The notes below the pieces were generated by a model. The model did no database searches and was not told the DNA's origin. It saw only the letters and a list, made by a program, of their open reading frames with translations. A program made the translations under genes and the position numbers. Positions 54,384-64,000 of a DNA stretch of 64,000 bases are shown piece by piece. The DNA is from Marinobacter sp. F4218 (GTDB lineage Bacteria > Pseudomonadota > Gammaproteobacteria > Pseudomonadales > Oleiphilaceae): the NCBI RefSeq assembly GCF_019443085.1, contig NZ_JAHZIL010000003.1, positions 806,001-870,000 of the forward strand, written 5' to 3'. Each line of letters begins with the position of its first letter. The first letter of the stretch is position 1.

Positions 54384-55112
54384 TCACTCGGTCGTGTTGG
54401 CGAGTTCCCGTTCCACCACGGCGGACAGCTGGCCCCATCCGGGACGGGGCAGCCGGATATTGTCCACCAGCACCGTTGGCGTACTGGCAACCCGCAACTG
54501 CATGGCCACACGACGGCTTTCTTCCACGGCTTCACGATGCAGCTCCGTGGTCATACACCGGCGAAATCGCCGTTCCTCCAGGCCCAGATCCCCGGCATAA
54601 CGGGTGAACGTGGCAACCGGATCGTCGGAGCTGCTCCATTCGGACTGGGCCGCGAAAAGCTGGTCATGCATGTCCCAGTAGGCATCCTGATCACCGGCAC
54701 AGCGGGCTGCCTGGGCGGCCGGCATGGCATTCTGGTGCTGCTGCAGCGGCAAGTCGAAATAGACAAAGCGGACTTTTCCGGCTTCAACATACTGTGCTTT
54801 CAGCTTCTGGCTGGCGTCAGAGAAGCGGCCACAGGCCGGGCACTGGTAGTCTGCGAACTCACGCACCACAACCGGGGCATCAGCGGGCCCCACCGACACG
54901 CCATACCGGTCCAGTTCGGCCGGAAACGGATCGGCGTTGGACGCGGCAACAGGCAGCTCACTCGAAGAGGGCTTCGGTTTGGCGGTCAGGAAAAACAGAC
55001 CGATGGCAACAGCGGCCAAGACCAATACCGCCACGCCGATATACAGGGGCTTATTGCCGGTTTTCTGTGGCGCTGGGGCTCCGGTTTCCCGGCGACGTTT
55101 TGCTTCACCCAT
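54384..55112 (-). CDS. Membrane-anchored DsbA-family thiol oxidoreductase
   Basis: A 242-residue protein: a short cytoplasmic basic N-terminus, one membrane segment (YIGVAVLVLAAVAIGLFFL, about 24-42), and a periplasmic thioredoxin fold with an inserted helical domain. The active site is ADYQCPACGRF (CPAC) and the cis-Pro loop VASTPTVLVDN. It resembles the DsbA/DsbG-like proteins with DSBA-like thioredoxin domains. AGGAG lies 6 nt before the ATG at 55112. Confidence 0.9.
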   Translation of the reverse strand: MGEAKRRRETGAPAPQKTGNKPLYIGVAVLVLAAVAIGLFFLTAKPKPSSSELPVAASNADPFPAELDRYGVSVGPADAPVVVREFADYQCPACGRFSDASQKLKAQYVEAGKVRFVYFDLPLQQHQNAMPAAQAARCAGDQDAYWDMHDQLFAAQSEWSSSDDPVATFTRYAGDLGLEERRFRRCMTTELHREAVEESRRVAMQLRVASTPTVLVDNIRLPRPGWGQLSAVVERELANTTE

Positions 55113-55239
55113 TGCGGGCTCCTTATTGTTGGTAGTATTTTCCACGCATTCCCGGGGCAGCGACCGTATTCAGGACCACCCCGGCAGGCTAAGATCCTTT
55201 ATAACCTATATAAGTTCCAACAAAAATTAAGGAAAACTC

Positions 55240-56205
55240 ATGGCCTTACCAGCATCCCTCTCCGGCAACCTGACCCTGCCTCTGGTGGCGGCGCCCATGT
55301 TCCTGATCTCCGGCCCGGAACTGGCCCTGGCGTGCTGCAAGGAGGGGGTGGTGGGCAGTTTTCCCGCTTTGAACCAGCGCACCAGCGAAGGGTTTGAAGC
55401 CTGGCTCGAACAAATGAACTCCGAGCTTGACCGCTTCCGGCAGCAGAACCCCGGAGCCCCGGTGGCTCCCTATGCGGTCAATCTGATTGTCCATCGCACC
55501 AACCCGCGCTGGCAGTCGGACCTGGAACTTTGCGTCAAACATCGAGTGCCCATTGTCATCACGTCTCTGGGCGCAGCAAGCCAGGTCGTCGACGCGGTGC
55601 ACGGTTACGGTGGCGCGGTATTTCACGACGTCACCAACCAGAAGCACGCGCGCAAGGCCGCCGAGGCGGGTGTCGACGGCATCATCGCGGTGGCCGCAGG
55701 CGCCGGTGGACACGCCGGCACCATCAACCCGGTTGTCCTGGTGCACGAGATCCGCGAGGTCTTTGACGGCACGGTGCTGCTCGCCGGTGGCCTTTCACAC
55801 GGGCAGGACCTGCTGGCAGCCGAGGCCATGGGCGCGGACCTGGCCTACCTGGGCACCCGCTTTATCAATACCGTGGAATCCCAGGCCGAGGAGGCCTACC
55901 GCAACATGATTATTGAGGCGGTGTCGGCGGACATCATCCACACGCCCGCCGTTTCGGGCGTGCCCGCCAGCTTCATGCGCCAGAGCCTCGAGGCCGCCGG
56001 CTATCCGATGGACAAACTCAACCAGGCCGGGGACATTGATTACGGTGAGAAGCTGAAACCGGTGGACGATGAGGCAAAAGCCTGGAAGACCGTGTGGTCA
56101 GCCGGCCAGGGTGTCAGTCAGATCCATGACGTGCTCAGCGTGCAGGCACTGGTGAGCCGACTGAAATCGGAATACGATGCCGCCCGGGCCCGGCTCTGCG
56201 GTTGA
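55240..56205 (+). CDS. Nitronate monooxygenase
   Basis: A 321-residue FMN-dependent TIM-barrel protein with the start LTLPLVAAPMFLISGPELAL, the phosphate- and flavin-binding GVDGIIAVAAGAGGHAGTIN, and AEAMGADLAYLGTRF. These features place it in the nitronate monooxygenase (2-nitropropane dioxygenase) family, which oxidises toxic nitronates. It is transcribed alone in the plus direction. Confidence 0.92.
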   Translation: MALPASLSGNLTLPLVAAPMFLISGPELALACCKEGVVGSFPALNQRTSEGFEAWLEQMNSELDRFRQQNPGAPVAPYAVNLIVHRTNPRWQSDLELCVKHRVPIVITSLGAASQVVDAVHGYGGAVFHDVTNQKHARKAAEAGVDGIIAVAAGAGGHAGTINPVVLVHEIREVFDGTVLLAGGLSHGQDLLAAEAMGADLAYLGTRFINTVESQAEEAYRNMIIEAVSADIIHTPAVSGVPASFMRQSLEAAGYPMDKLNQAGDIDYGEKLKPVDDEAKAWKTVWSAGQGVSQIHDVLSVQALVSRLKSEYDAARARLCG

Positions 56206-56247
56206 TGAGACGGGCAGCCTGACCCGGCAAAGGCGGCCCCGATGCCG

Positions 56248-58188
56248 TTACACGCGGAACTGTGACGCCTTGGCCTGAAGCGCCGTCAGCAGTTCGCCGA
56301 TCCGGCGGCTGGCATTGTCCGAGCGGTGGATGGCCTCGACAGTGGTTTCCGACGAGCGGGCAATGTCCTCAACACTGACACTGACCTTGCCGGCATGCTG
56401 CCCCTCCTCCTCGGCTACCGAAGAGATAGTCAGCGCCCGCTCCTGCAGACTGCCAAGCAACTGGTTAATCTGTTCGAAGTGCTCATCCGCCTTGCGGAAC
56501 TCTGTTGAAGACTCGGCCACCTGACCCGACACCCGGTCTATGACCGACACCGCCTGGCGACTGCCCTGCTGGAGGCGCTCGATGATCGTCTGGATCTCGG
56601 TGGTGGATTCCTGGGTTCGGCTGGCCAGTGTCCGGACCTCATCGGCGACGACCGCGAATCCCCGGCCAGACTCGCCCGCCCGCGCGGCCTCAATAGCCGC
56701 ATTCAGGGCCAGCAGGTTTGTCTGCTCCGCAATGGCACCGATCACCGAAAGCACCGAATTGATTTCCGTGCTCTGGTGGTTGAGCTCATTGACCGCCGCT
56801 ACCGCCGACTCAACATTGCGCACCACGCCGTCAAGCCGCTCCCGGACGTCCCGGGAAATTCCAGCGGTGGCCTCACTCTCCGCACCAATGGTCTGCACCG
56901 ATCCGGCCACTTCCTGAATGCTGTCGGCCACCTCGGCGATGCTCCGCGACATGGCGGCCATGGTCTCGGAAACGTCGGCGACCTCTCGCTGCTGATGGTT
57001 TACTGCCGATACTGCCTCACGGCTGATATCGCCCTGCTCCCGTGCCTGCCCGGCAGCGGATTCGGCGGAGGCTTTCACATCCGAAACCAGCTCCTGGATC
57101 CGTGCGATGAACTGGTTCATGCCCCGCGCCATTTCGGTCAGCTCATCCCGGCCTTTCAGGGACACCCGTCGGGTCAGATCGGCCTCACCGTCCGCAATGC
57201 CCCAGATCGCCGAGCTCAGCCGCAGAACCCGGGGCAACAGGCCGCCCCCGAGCACCGCCGCAACCAGGATAATCAGCACCAGCACCGAACCAATGGCCAG
57301 AATCGAAAGATTGGCCGCCAGGCTGGAGGCTTCACGATTCAGGGAATCCACGGTGTTCTGAATTCGCGCCTGGGTATCGGCGCCCATGCCGGCCAGCTGT
57401 TGCTGAAGCCGCTGGTTCACCTGTTCCGTTTCTGCCTGCAGGGTCTGGCGTGACGCCTCTATGCTGCCCGAGATGGTGGCGCTGAACTCCTCCTCCAGCT
57501 GGGCCAGATCACGATTGATGCCTTCGAGCGACAAGCCCAGCTTGAGCTGGCCGATGGCCGAGCCCTGAGGCTTGATATCGGCGGTAATGATGACCACGTT
57601 GGGGTCGCGGCTGGCCGCATCGAGAACCCGGTTTGCGGCACCCCGGCCCTCTCCCTGCTCCATCAGGGTGCGCACCCGATCGTCTGTCCGATCCACGTAC
57701 CGGGTCATGCGTTCGCCGTACTGGTCGTAATAAATGGCAAACAGCACCGACTCCCTGGCATCCGCCAGTTCCACGAGATCGGTCAGGCGGGGAATGTCCC
57801 GGTCCCAGATCAGGGGGGCCGCAACCGCCGCCAGCACGTTGGCCAGCCCCTGGGCCTCCGCCATCACCGCGGAACGAACATTGCTGGCCACGCGCTCCTG
57901 CTGGTCCGTCTGCTGCCGGGTCAGTTCGCTGGCCAGTTCGTCGATGGTCTTCTCGCGCATGATCTGCAGGCGCCCCCGGACATCTTCACGGGTTTCACCG
58001 AAGGACCGACTGACTTCACTGCTGCTGGACTCAAGAGCGGATCCGGCAGTCGCCACCAGGCGCTCAACCTGGTTTGAAATCAGCCACTGACTGACCACCA
58101 CCTGAGCCAGACCGGCGATCACCAGTATCAGGAAAACAGGTCTTAGCAGCCGACTTGTGGCCAGCTGTTTCAAAAATCGAGGGGTCAT
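56248..58188 (-). CDS. Methyl-accepting chemotaxis protein
   Basis: A 646-residue chemoreceptor: TM1 (about 16-35), a long periplasmic sensor (about 36-300) of mostly coiled helices, TM2 (about 296-320), a HAMP region (about 320-375) and the cytoplasmic signalling domain. The hairpin tip is [20 protein letters not shown], followed by [17 protein letters not shown]. No C-terminal CheR-docking pentapeptide is seen. The ligand is unknown. GGAG lies 5 nt before the ATG. Confidence 0.95.
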   Translation of the reverse strand: MTPRFLKQLATSRLLRPVFLILVIAGLAQVVVSQWLISNQVERLVATAGSALESSSSEVSRSFGETREDVRGRLQIMREKTIDELASELTRQQTDQQERVASNVRSAVMAEAQGLANVLAAVAAPLIWDRDIPRLTDLVELADARESVLFAIYYDQYGERMTRYVDRTDDRVRTLMEQGEGRGAANRVLDAASRDPNVVIITADIKPQGSAIGQLKLGLSLEGINRDLAQLEEEFSATISGSIEASRQTLQAETEQVNQRLQQQLAGMGADTQARIQNTVDSLNREASSLAANLSILAIGSVLVLIILVAAVLGGGLLPRVLRLSSAIWGIADGEADLTRRVSLKGRDELTEMARGMNQFIARIQELVSDVKASAESAAGQAREQGDISREAVSAVNHQQREVADVSETMAAMSRSIAEVADSIQEVAGSVQTIGAESEATAGISRDVRERLDGVVRNVESAVAAVNELNHQSTEINSVLSVIGAIAEQTNLLALNAAIEAARAGESGRGFAVVADEVRTLASRTQESTTEIQTIIERLQQGSRQAVSVIDRVSGQVAESSTEFRKADEHFEQINQLLGSLQERALTISSVAEEEGQHAGKVSVSVEDIARSSETTVEAIHRSDNASRRIGELLTALQAKASQFRV

Positions 58189-58423
58189 AAGGACTCCGTC
58201 AACGTGGGTACTGCAGCATCCTTCGCGTTTATTTCCAGCGTCCCGTGCGGTTTATCTCGCATAGTTTCAGCAAAACCCGGACCATAGGGGAGCGTTTTTA
58301 TGTAGGATTTTGTTGCAGTTATTTCAGTGCGGATTCCCGTGAGGGAGCCGGAACCCGGGGTTGAGTGAACTTTTAAACAGCCACCCCGTACTCTTGAAAA
58401 CACTCGAAGGAAGGAGCACGACC

Positions 58424-58597
58424 ATGCTCGGATTTTTGAAAGGCGATCCAAAGAAAAAACTGCAGAAAGCTTACGAGGACAAACTCGAGAAGGCGCTGCA
58501 TGCCCAACGCAACGGAGACCTGCGCACCCACGGCACGCTTATGGAGGAGGCCGAAAAGATCTACGCGGAAATCGAGAAACTCTCCAGCGGCAAGTAA
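58424..58597 (+). CDS. Small DUF6435-like protein
   Basis: A 57-residue, highly charged, helical protein beginning MLGFLKGDPKKKLQKAYEDK and ending in EKIYAEIEKLSSGK. The DPKKKL start matches a family of small soluble proteins (DUF6435/Lacal_2735 type) of unknown function. The ATG at 58424 has GGAG 7 nt upstream, far better than the longer frame from 58361. Confidence 0.8.
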   Translation: MLGFLKGDPKKKLQKAYEDKLEKALHAQRNGDLRTHGTLMEEAEKIYAEIEKLSSGK

Positions 58598-58616
58598 ACA
58601 ACAACAGGCTTTACGA

Positions 58617-58976
58617 TCAGTCGCTGTCCTGATCCGGTGAGAGCTGACCCAACTGCTGCCGAAGGCGGCCGATTTCCCGGCGCATGGTCTCCACTTCATC
58701 GAGGAGCTCCAGTGACATGGCCAATCCCGGCAGGTTCATTTTCAGGTCCCGCTGCAGCCGCATGGCCTTTTGAAGACGCAGAAGTGCAGCAAGATCGAAT
58801 TCCCACTGTCGATCCTGCTCCTGCGTGAGGGCTCCAACGGGCTCGATAATCCCGTAGCTCACCATCTTCAACACCAGTTCCGCGTGGCAATCGCCTCGCT
58901 CGCAAATTTCGCGCAGCGTGAAGGTTGCCTGAGGCTCAACAATCTCGACCGTCAGCGTCTCGTTGTTCCTGCTCAT
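58617..58976 (-). CDS. cbpM: CbpA modulator CbpM
   Basis: A 119-residue protein with a MerR-like HTH start (FTLREICERGDCHAELVLKM, EYGI-like VSYGIIEPVG) and a C-terminal coiled coil (LLDEVETMRREIGRLRQQL). CbpM binds the J-domain of CbpA and inhibits it. It lies 15 bp after cbpA on the same strand, the standard arrangement. Confidence 0.92.
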   Translation of the reverse strand: MSRNNETLTVEIVEPQATFTLREICERGDCHAELVLKMVSYGIIEPVGALTQEQDRQWEFDLAALLRLQKAMRLQRDLKMNLPGLAMSLELLDEVETMRREIGRLRQQLGQLSPDQDSD

Positions 58977-58991
58977 GCCGTTACTCCATGA

Positions 58992-59981
58992 TTACACGTG
59001 CAGCTTACTGCGTGGGTTGAAATTCCTTTCTGCCTCCGCCAATTGCTTGTAGAGTTTTTCGGCTTCCGGGGCATGGTGCTCCGGCATCACAATCTGGAGA
59101 ACCACGATCTGGTCGCCCGGGTGCTTGCCCGGAAAACCCTTGCCTTTCAGTCTCAGTTTCCGGCCACTGGACGACCCCTTGGGCACTTTCACATTGACCC
59201 GGGAACCCACCGTCGGCACCGTGACATTGGCCCCCAGCGCGGCCTCCCAGGGCGCAATGGGGACCGTAACCAGGACGTCCCGACCTTCTACCGCGAAGGT
59301 CGGGTGCGGCGCCAGTTCAATTTCCAGTAGCAGATCACCGGCGTCGCCGCCGCCACTGCCTGGCGAGCCCTGACCTTTCAGGCGCAAATGCTGACCCTCC
59401 CGCATCCCGGCCGGGATTTTTACCTTCAGGGTCTTCTGCCGCGGCATCATGCGGCCGTGCTCGTCCGGCTCGTGCACGGTAAACGAGACCTGTTTCTCGC
59501 ATCCGTGAAAAACTTCCTCCAGAAACAACGCAAGCCTGGCGTGGACATCCTCACCCCGGATACGCATGTTCTGGCGGAATCCTCCCGCCCTGCCGGTTGC
59601 ACCGAATCCACCCCGGGAAAAGCCCCCTGCGTGTGCGCCGCCTCCAAAGATTTCCTCGAAAAAATCACTGAACTGCCGGGCGTCGGCGTCAGTATAGCCA
59701 CCGCCACCAAAGCCGGACGCACTCTGCCAGCCAGGTGGCGGCTCAAACGAGCCGTCCCCTCGGGCACCATATTTGCGCAACTGATCGTATTCGGCCCGTT
59801 TTTCGGGATCTTTAAGCACCTCGTAGGCCTCGCCGACGTCCTTGAACTTTTCGTCAGCGCCGGTTTCCTTGCTGACATCCGGATGGTATTTCCGGGCCAG
59901 TTTTCGGTAGGCCTTCTTGATGTCCTCGGGGGAGGCAGACTCGCTCACACCGAGGGCGGCGTAATAGTCTTTGAAGTCCAT
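58992..59981 (-). CDS. cbpA: Curved DNA-binding protein / DnaJ-class cochaperone CbpA
   Basis: A 329-residue J-protein: a J-domain ([23 protein letters not shown] in KYHPDVSK), a Gly/Phe-rich linker (about 75-135), then the two C-terminal substrate-binding domains without the zinc finger of DnaJ. It partners DnaK and can bind curved DNA. GAGG lies before the ATG at 59981. It is followed by its inhibitor gene cbpM. Confidence 0.94.
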   Translation of the reverse strand: MDFKDYYAALGVSESASPEDIKKAYRKLARKYHPDVSKETGADEKFKDVGEAYEVLKDPEKRAEYDQLRKYGARGDGSFEPPPGWQSASGFGGGGYTDADARQFSDFFEEIFGGGAHAGGFSRGGFGATGRAGGFRQNMRIRGEDVHARLALFLEEVFHGCEKQVSFTVHEPDEHGRMMPRQKTLKVKIPAGMREGQHLRLKGQGSPGSGGGDAGDLLLEIELAPHPTFAVEGRDVLVTVPIAPWEAALGANVTVPTVGSRVNVKVPKGSSSGRKLRLKGKGFPGKHPGDQIVVLQIVMPEHHAPEAEKLYKQLAEAERNFNPRSKLHV

Positions 59982-60136
59982 TCGTGTCCTCACCACAGAT
60001 TCCTGTTTCCGGTCGAATTGTCCGGATACTAGTTACTATATTTGATGAGGTGCGGGAAATTACAAGGCTCGTGTTGTTTTCAGTTGAGACAGATCATTTG
60101 GCGCGGGGAGATCAGGCTCAGAGAGCGCAGGGGGAG

Positions 60137-60219
60137 CAACCGTTCAGAAATGTGGAGCGCCAGGGATGGCGCGACCAAGCCCTACAGGGATGTATTCATG
60201 GGCGTTTTCTGAACGGTTG
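60137..60219. repeat. Palindromic repeat element between cbpA and fba
   Basis: CAACCGTTCAGAAA (60137-60150) and TTTCTGAACGGTTG (60206-60219) are perfectly complementary over 14 bp. The enclosed core (60154-60193, GGAGCGCCAGGGATGGCGCG and onward to ACAGGGATGT) is related to 20134-20172 in the ure operon. The rest of 59982-60275 holds a smaller CTGCCCC/GGGGCAG inverted repeat (60232-60262) and no gene. Confidence 0.8.
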
Positions 60220-60275
60220 TTCGTCCTGGGCTCTGCCCCCGAGCTCTAAAAGTCAAGGGGCAGTAGCACAGGAAC

Positions 60276-61340
60276 TTACTTCACTTTCGGATCCAGCTCA
60301 CCGGAGGCATACCGCTCGAACATCTGCTCCAGGTTGATCGGCTTGATCTTGCTGGCGTTGCCGGCGGTACCGAAGGCTTCGTAACGGTCAATACAAACGT
60401 CCGTCATCGCCTTCATGGTGGCCTTCAGGAATTTGCGCGGGTCGAATTCGGCGGGGTTCTCCGCCAGGAAACGGCGAACCGCACCGGTGCTGGCCAGGCG
60501 CAGGTCGGTGTCGATGTTGACCTTGCGAACGCCGTGCCTGATGCCCTCGACGATTTCTTCAACCGGAACGCCGTAGGTCTCGGGAATCTCACCACCGAAC
60601 TCGTTGATGATCTTCAGCCAATCCTGGGGCACGGAGCTGGAACCGTGCATAACCAGGTGGGTGTCCGGGATCCGGGCGTGGATGGCCTTGATCTGGTCAA
60701 TGGCCAGGATATCGCCGGTCGGCGGACGGGTGAACTTGTAAGCCCCGTGGCTGGTGCCGATGGCGATGGCGAGGGCATCGACGTGGGTTTTCTGTACGAA
60801 GTCGGCCGCCTCTTCCGGATCGGTCAGCATCTGGCTGTGGTCCAGGGTACCTTCAGCGCCGATGCCGTCTTCTTCACCGGCCTGGCCGGTTTCCAGGGAG
60901 CCCAGGCAACCCAGCTCGCCTTCCACGGAAACGCCGCAGGCGTGCGCCATCTCCACGGTACGACGGGTCACGTCGACGTTGTAGTCGTACTCGGTCGGCG
61001 TTTTGCCGTCTTCACCGAGGGAGCCGTCCATCATCACGGAGCTGAAGCCCAGCTGGATGGAACGCTGGCACACCGACGGGCTGGTGCCATGATCCTGGTG
61101 CATAACCACCGGAATGTGGGGGAATTCCTCAATGGCCGCGAGGATCAGGTGTCGCAGGAACGGCGCACCGGCGTATTTGCGGGCACCGGCAGAGGCCTGA
61201 ACAATGACCGGGGAATCGGTCTTGTCGGCGGCTTCCATGATGGCGCGCATCTGTTCCAGGTTGTTCACGTTAAAGGCTGGCACACCGTAACCGTGCTCGG
61301 CGGCGTGATCCAGAAGTTGCCGCATCGAAATCAGGGCCAT
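60276..61340 (-). CDS. fba: Fructose-bisphosphate aldolase, class II
   Basis: A 354-residue zinc aldolase (Calvin-cycle subtype by sequence): [20 protein letters not shown] start, catalytic Asp and zinc His in [24 protein letters not shown], then VMHGSSSVP and [11 protein letters not shown]. It interconverts fructose-1,6-bisphosphate with dihydroxyacetone phosphate and glyceraldehyde-3-phosphate. It is the last gene of the tkt-epd-pgk-fba cluster. Confidence 0.96.
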   Translation of the reverse strand: MALISMRQLLDHAAEHGYGVPAFNVNNLEQMRAIMEAADKTDSPVIVQASAGARKYAGAPFLRHLILAAIEEFPHIPVVMHQDHGTSPSVCQRSIQLGFSSVMMDGSLGEDGKTPTEYDYNVDVTRRTVEMAHACGVSVEGELGCLGSLETGQAGEEDGIGAEGTLDHSQMLTDPEEAADFVQKTHVDALAIAIGTSHGAYKFTRPPTGDILAIDQIKAIHARIPDTHLVMHGSSSVPQDWLKIINEFGGEIPETYGVPVEEIVEGIRHGVRKVNIDTDLRLASTGAVRRFLAENPAEFDPRKFLKATMKAMTDVCIDRYEAFGTAGNASKIKPINLEQMFERYASGELDPKVK

Positions 61341-61419
61341 GGGTCGTCTCCTTCGTTTAGACGTTGATTAGTCGATTGAAATCTTTGCAGACGATGGCGT
61401 CTGCCGCTGGCGTCGGCTG

Positions 61420-62580
61420 TTAGGCTCCGCGTTCTTCCAATACTGCAACTGCGGGCAGGGTCTTCCCTTCCACGAACTCCAGGAAGGCGCCACCACCGGT
61501 GGAAATGTACGAAATCTTGTCAGCTACGCCGTATTTGTCAACGGCGGCAACCGTGTCTCCGCCGCCGGCCAGGGAGAAGGCATTGCTCTCGGCAATGGCT
61601 TCGGCCAGCGCCTTGGTGCCGTTGCCGAACTGGTCAAACTCGAACACGCCAACCGGACCGTTCCAGAGGATGGTCCTGGCGTTCTTGAGCAGATCCGCGA
61701 ACTTGCCCGCGGTTTCCGGGCCGACGTCCAGGATCATGTCGTCAGCGGACACATCCGAGATGTTCTTGGTGGTGGCGGTGGCCGTCTCGGCAAACTCACT
61801 GGCGACCACAACATCCACCGGCAGCGGGATTTCTACTCGGGCAGCGATGTCCTTGGCCGTGTCCACCAGGTCGTGTTCACACAGCGACTTGCCCACCGGA
61901 TGGCCGGCAGCGGCCAGGAACGTATTGGCAATGCCGCCGCCCACAATGATCTGGTCACAGACCTTTTCAAGCGCGTTCAACACGTCCAGCTTGGTGGACA
62001 CCTTGGAGCCGCCCACGATGGCGACCACCGGCTTGGCCGGGTTGTCCAGCGCCTTACCCAGGGCTTCCAGTTCCGCGGCGAGCAACGGACCGGCACAGGC
62101 TTCCGGGGCAAACCGGGCCACACCGTGTGTGGAGGCCTGGGCGCGATGGGCGGTGCCAAAAGCGTCCATGACATAAACGTCACACAGGGCCGCGTACTTT
62201 CTGGACAATTCTTCATTGTCCTTCTTCTCACCCTTGTTAAAGCGCACATTCTCGAACAGCACCACTTCGCCGTCAGCCACCTCGACGCCGTCGAGGTAGT
62301 CCGTGATCAGGCGGACGTCCTGGCCCAACATGCCGGACAGGTGCTCGGCCACCGGCTTCATGGAGGAAGCCTCGTCGTAGACACCTTCTTCCGGACGGCC
62401 AAGATGGGACATCAACATGACCTTGGCGCCGGCGTCTCGCGCTGCCTTGATGGTCGGCAGGGAGGCACGGATGCGGGCATCGCTGGTTACCTTTCCGGCT
62501 TTGACCGGCACGTTAAGATCTTCGCGGATCAATACCCGCTTGCCGGCGAGGTTCAGGTCAGTCATCTTTTTGATGGCCAT
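61420..62580 (-). CDS. pgk: Phosphoglycerate kinase
   Basis: A 386-residue two-domain kinase: [20 protein letters not shown] at the N-terminus, [27 protein letters not shown] and the C-terminal nucleotide motif [16 protein letters not shown]. It transfers phosphate between 1,3-bisphosphoglycerate and ADP. Length matches the family (about 387). AGGG lies upstream of the ATG. It lies 79 bp before fba. Confidence 0.97.
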   Translation of the reverse strand: MAIKKMTDLNLAGKRVLIREDLNVPVKAGKVTSDARIRASLPTIKAARDAGAKVMLMSHLGRPEEGVYDEASSMKPVAEHLSGMLGQDVRLITDYLDGVEVADGEVVLFENVRFNKGEKKDNEELSRKYAALCDVYVMDAFGTAHRAQASTHGVARFAPEACAGPLLAAELEALGKALDNPAKPVVAIVGGSKVSTKLDVLNALEKVCDQIIVGGGIANTFLAAAGHPVGKSLCEHDLVDTAKDIAARVEIPLPVDVVVASEFAETATATTKNISDVSADDMILDVGPETAGKFADLLKNARTILWNGPVGVFEFDQFGNGTKALAEAIAESNAFSLAGGGDTVAAVDKYGVADKISYISTGGGAFLEFVEGKTLPAVAVLEERGA

Positions 62581-62609
62581 ACTCTTGTTCCCTTGATTTG
62601 GTCTTAAAT

Positions 62610-63644
62610 TCAGTTGTCAGTCTTGCTCAGCCAACAGCGGCTGACATCAAGCATCCGGTTCGCAAAACCCCACTCGTTATCGAACCAGCATAATACTTTC
62701 ACCAGGTTGCCCCCGGTTACCCGCGTCTGGCCGCCGTCGACCACCCCGGAATGGGAGTCGTGGTTGAAGTCGGAGCTGGCGAGCAACTCATCGGTGTAGC
62801 CAAGGATACCGTTTAAAGCACTGTTTGCGGCGCCCTCTAACAGTTTGTTAACCGCTCCCACCGAGGTGGCGGTGCGAACATTAACAACCATGTCGATTGC
62901 CGACACGTTGAGGGTTGGCACCCGCATGGCCACGGAGCTGAAACGGCCTTCCATGCGGGGGAGGAGCCGCTCGATCCCGCGTGCCAGACCGGTTTCAACC
63001 GGGACAATGTTATGGAGGGCACTGCGGGTCCGGCGCAGATCCTGATGGTGATAGGCGTCAATTACCGGCTGGTCGTTCATCGCGGCGTGGATGGTGGTGG
63101 TGGTGCCCCACTCTACGCCCAGCGCATCGTCCAGCACCTTGATCACCGGCACCAGGCAGTTGGTTGTGCAGGAACCGGCAGCAACAATCAGGTCGTTGCC
63201 GGTCAGTTCGCCGTCGTTGATGCCAAAGACCACTGTGCGGTCCACATCGGATTCGGCCGGTTGGGAGAACAGCAGGTGCCCGGCCCCGGAATCGATGTGC
63301 TTCTGGGCCGTCTCCCGATCGGAGAAGGCACCCGAGCACTCCAGCACCAGGTCCACGTCCAGCAGACGCCACGGCAGGTCAGCCGGGTCCGGATGATTCA
63401 GAATCCGGATCCGGTCGCCGTTCACGATAAGATCGCTGTCTTCAACGTCAATGGTCCCCTGAAACCGGCCATGGGTGGAGTCATAGCGCGTCAGGTGGGC
63501 AATGGTGTCGATATCTGACAGCTCATTGATCGCGACCACCTGCAGGTGATCGCGATAACCGTTTTCGTAGAGTGCCCGCAACACGCACTGACCGATCCGG
63601 CCGTACCCATTGATGGCTATGCGAAACGGCGCGGTCTCTGTCAT
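62610..63644 (-). CDS. epd: Erythrose-4-phosphate dehydrogenase (GAPDH-family)
   Basis: A 344-residue GAPDH-fold enzyme: [20 protein letters not shown] for NAD, catalytic Cys in [20 protein letters not shown], and [20 protein letters not shown]. The last block (MxDQxVIDAYH) is characteristic of Epd, which makes erythronate-4-phosphate for pyridoxal phosphate; a broader GAPDH role is possible. The ATG at 63644 overlaps the tkt stop; a GTG one codon earlier is an alternative. Confidence 0.88.
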   Translation of the reverse strand: MTETAPFRIAINGYGRIGQCVLRALYENGYRDHLQVVAINELSDIDTIAHLTRYDSTHGRFQGTIDVEDSDLIVNGDRIRILNHPDPADLPWRLLDVDLVLECSGAFSDRETAQKHIDSGAGHLLFSQPAESDVDRTVVFGINDGELTGNDLIVAAGSCTTNCLVPVIKVLDDALGVEWGTTTTIHAAMNDQPVIDAYHHQDLRRTRSALHNIVPVETGLARGIERLLPRMEGRFSSVAMRVPTLNVSAIDMVVNVRTATSVGAVNKLLEGAANSALNGILGYTDELLASSDFNHDSHSGVVDGGQTRVTGGNLVKVLCWFDNEWGFANRMLDVSRCWLSKTDN

Positions 63645-64000
63645 CACGCTTCCAGAAGTTCGGAGGCCACCTCGAGGATGTTATCGACGGTAAAGCCGAA
63701 TTCCTTGAACAGCTCGCCCGCTGGCGCAGACTCGCCGAAAGTGGTCATGCCGATAACGCGACCGTCCAGACCAACGTACTTGTACCAGTAGTCGGCAATG
63801 GCTGCCTCAATGGCAATGCGGTTGGTCACTTCCAGCGGCAGCACCTGCTGCCTGTAGGCCGCACTCTGGGCCTCGAACACATCGGTGGACGGCATGGACA
63901 CGACACGGATCTTCTTGCCCTGCTCCCGCAGTTTGCCGGCCGCATCCTGGGCCAGCGCCACTTCCGAACCGGTGGCGATCAGGATCAGGTCCGGTGTCCC
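63644..64000 (-). CDS. tkt: Transketolase, C-terminal part (runs off the window)
   Basis: The last 118 codons of an open minus-strand frame reach the window edge. They include [35 protein letters not shown] and a final [16 protein letters not shown], matching the C-terminal domain of transketolase. The neighbouring epd-pgk-fba order is the usual one. Confidence 0.95.
   Translation of the reverse strand, partial: GTPDLILIATGSEVALAQDAAGKLREQGKKIRVVSMPSTDVFEAQSAAYRQQVLPLEVTNRIAIEAAIADYWYKYVGLDGRVIGMTTFGESAPAGELFKEFGFTVDNILEVASELLEA

Overview
The window looks like a chromosomal segment of a marine gammaproteobacterium close to Marinobacter. This rests on gene content and order read by eye: an AlkB alkane hydroxylase, a urt-ure operon facing a urea amidolyase operon, DUF3010 and PBPRA1643-type SEC-C proteins, cbpA-cbpM, and a tkt-epd-pgk-fba cluster. 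Most genes are G+C-rich with good Shine-Dalgarno sites. The main exceptions are a Rho-like gene near 7.0-8.0 kb and an ATPase gene near 14.2-15.9 kb, which look more A+T-rich.

Layout. 1-1.2 kb: yidD, a DUF4177 gene and a glycine-zipper protein. 1.4-4.7 kb: an alanine module (AGCS symporter, alanine dehydrogenase, divergent Lrp-type regulator). 4.7-6.4 kb: an alpha/beta hydrolase and an LHPP-like HAD phosphatase. 6.4-16.2 kb: an accessory stretch with a short Rho paralogue lacking the RNA-binding domain, truncated gene pieces (GST, two metallophosphoesterase tails), a 51-bp direct duplication and several copies of a roughly 25-bp repeat. It ends in a probable horizontally acquired pair, a PD-(D/E)XK-like protein plus a Sll1717-type P-loop ATPase, the latter frameshifted. 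16.2-27.6 kb: a long minus-strand operon urtABCDE-ureDABCEFG plus a small membrane protein. 27.9-34.2 kb: divergent allophanate hydrolase, urea carboxylase and a GntR regulator, with a near-consensus sigma-54 promoter and two matching GTATACAAG sites between the operons. 34.28-34.47 kb: a strong CsrB/RsmY-type sRNA with serial GGA-loop hairpins, followed by a ComEA-like gene. 34.9-39.8 kb: XRE-type regulator, AGCS transporter, aspartase and asparaginase. 39.9-43.8 kb: lutABC and an EamA permease. 43.8-46.9 kb: glyoxalase I, hairpin repeats, alkB and a divergent GntR regulator. 47-58.2 kb: a surface or secreted protein, a flippase-like membrane protein, a phosphoesterase-glycosyltransferase fusion, DUF523/DUF1722, DUF481, TrhO, a DsbA-like protein, nitronate monooxygenase and a chemoreceptor. 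58.4-60.0 kb: a small DUF protein and CbpM/CbpA. 60.3-64 kb: fba, pgk, epd and the 3' end of tkt.

How the parts work together. The urea region gives one ABC importer and two alternative intracellular routes for urea nitrogen: nickel urease, and biotin/ATP-dependent urea carboxylase plus allophanate hydrolase. Nitrogen (sigma-54) and GntR control probably act on the shared intergenic region. The 35-40 kb genes convert asparagine to aspartate and then fumarate plus ammonia. The most unusual material is the 6.4-16.2 kb accessory stretch (Rho paralogue, nuclease/ATPase pair, repeat family) and the CsrA-sequestering RNA at 34.28 kb. All assignments come from reading the sequence; no database search was run.
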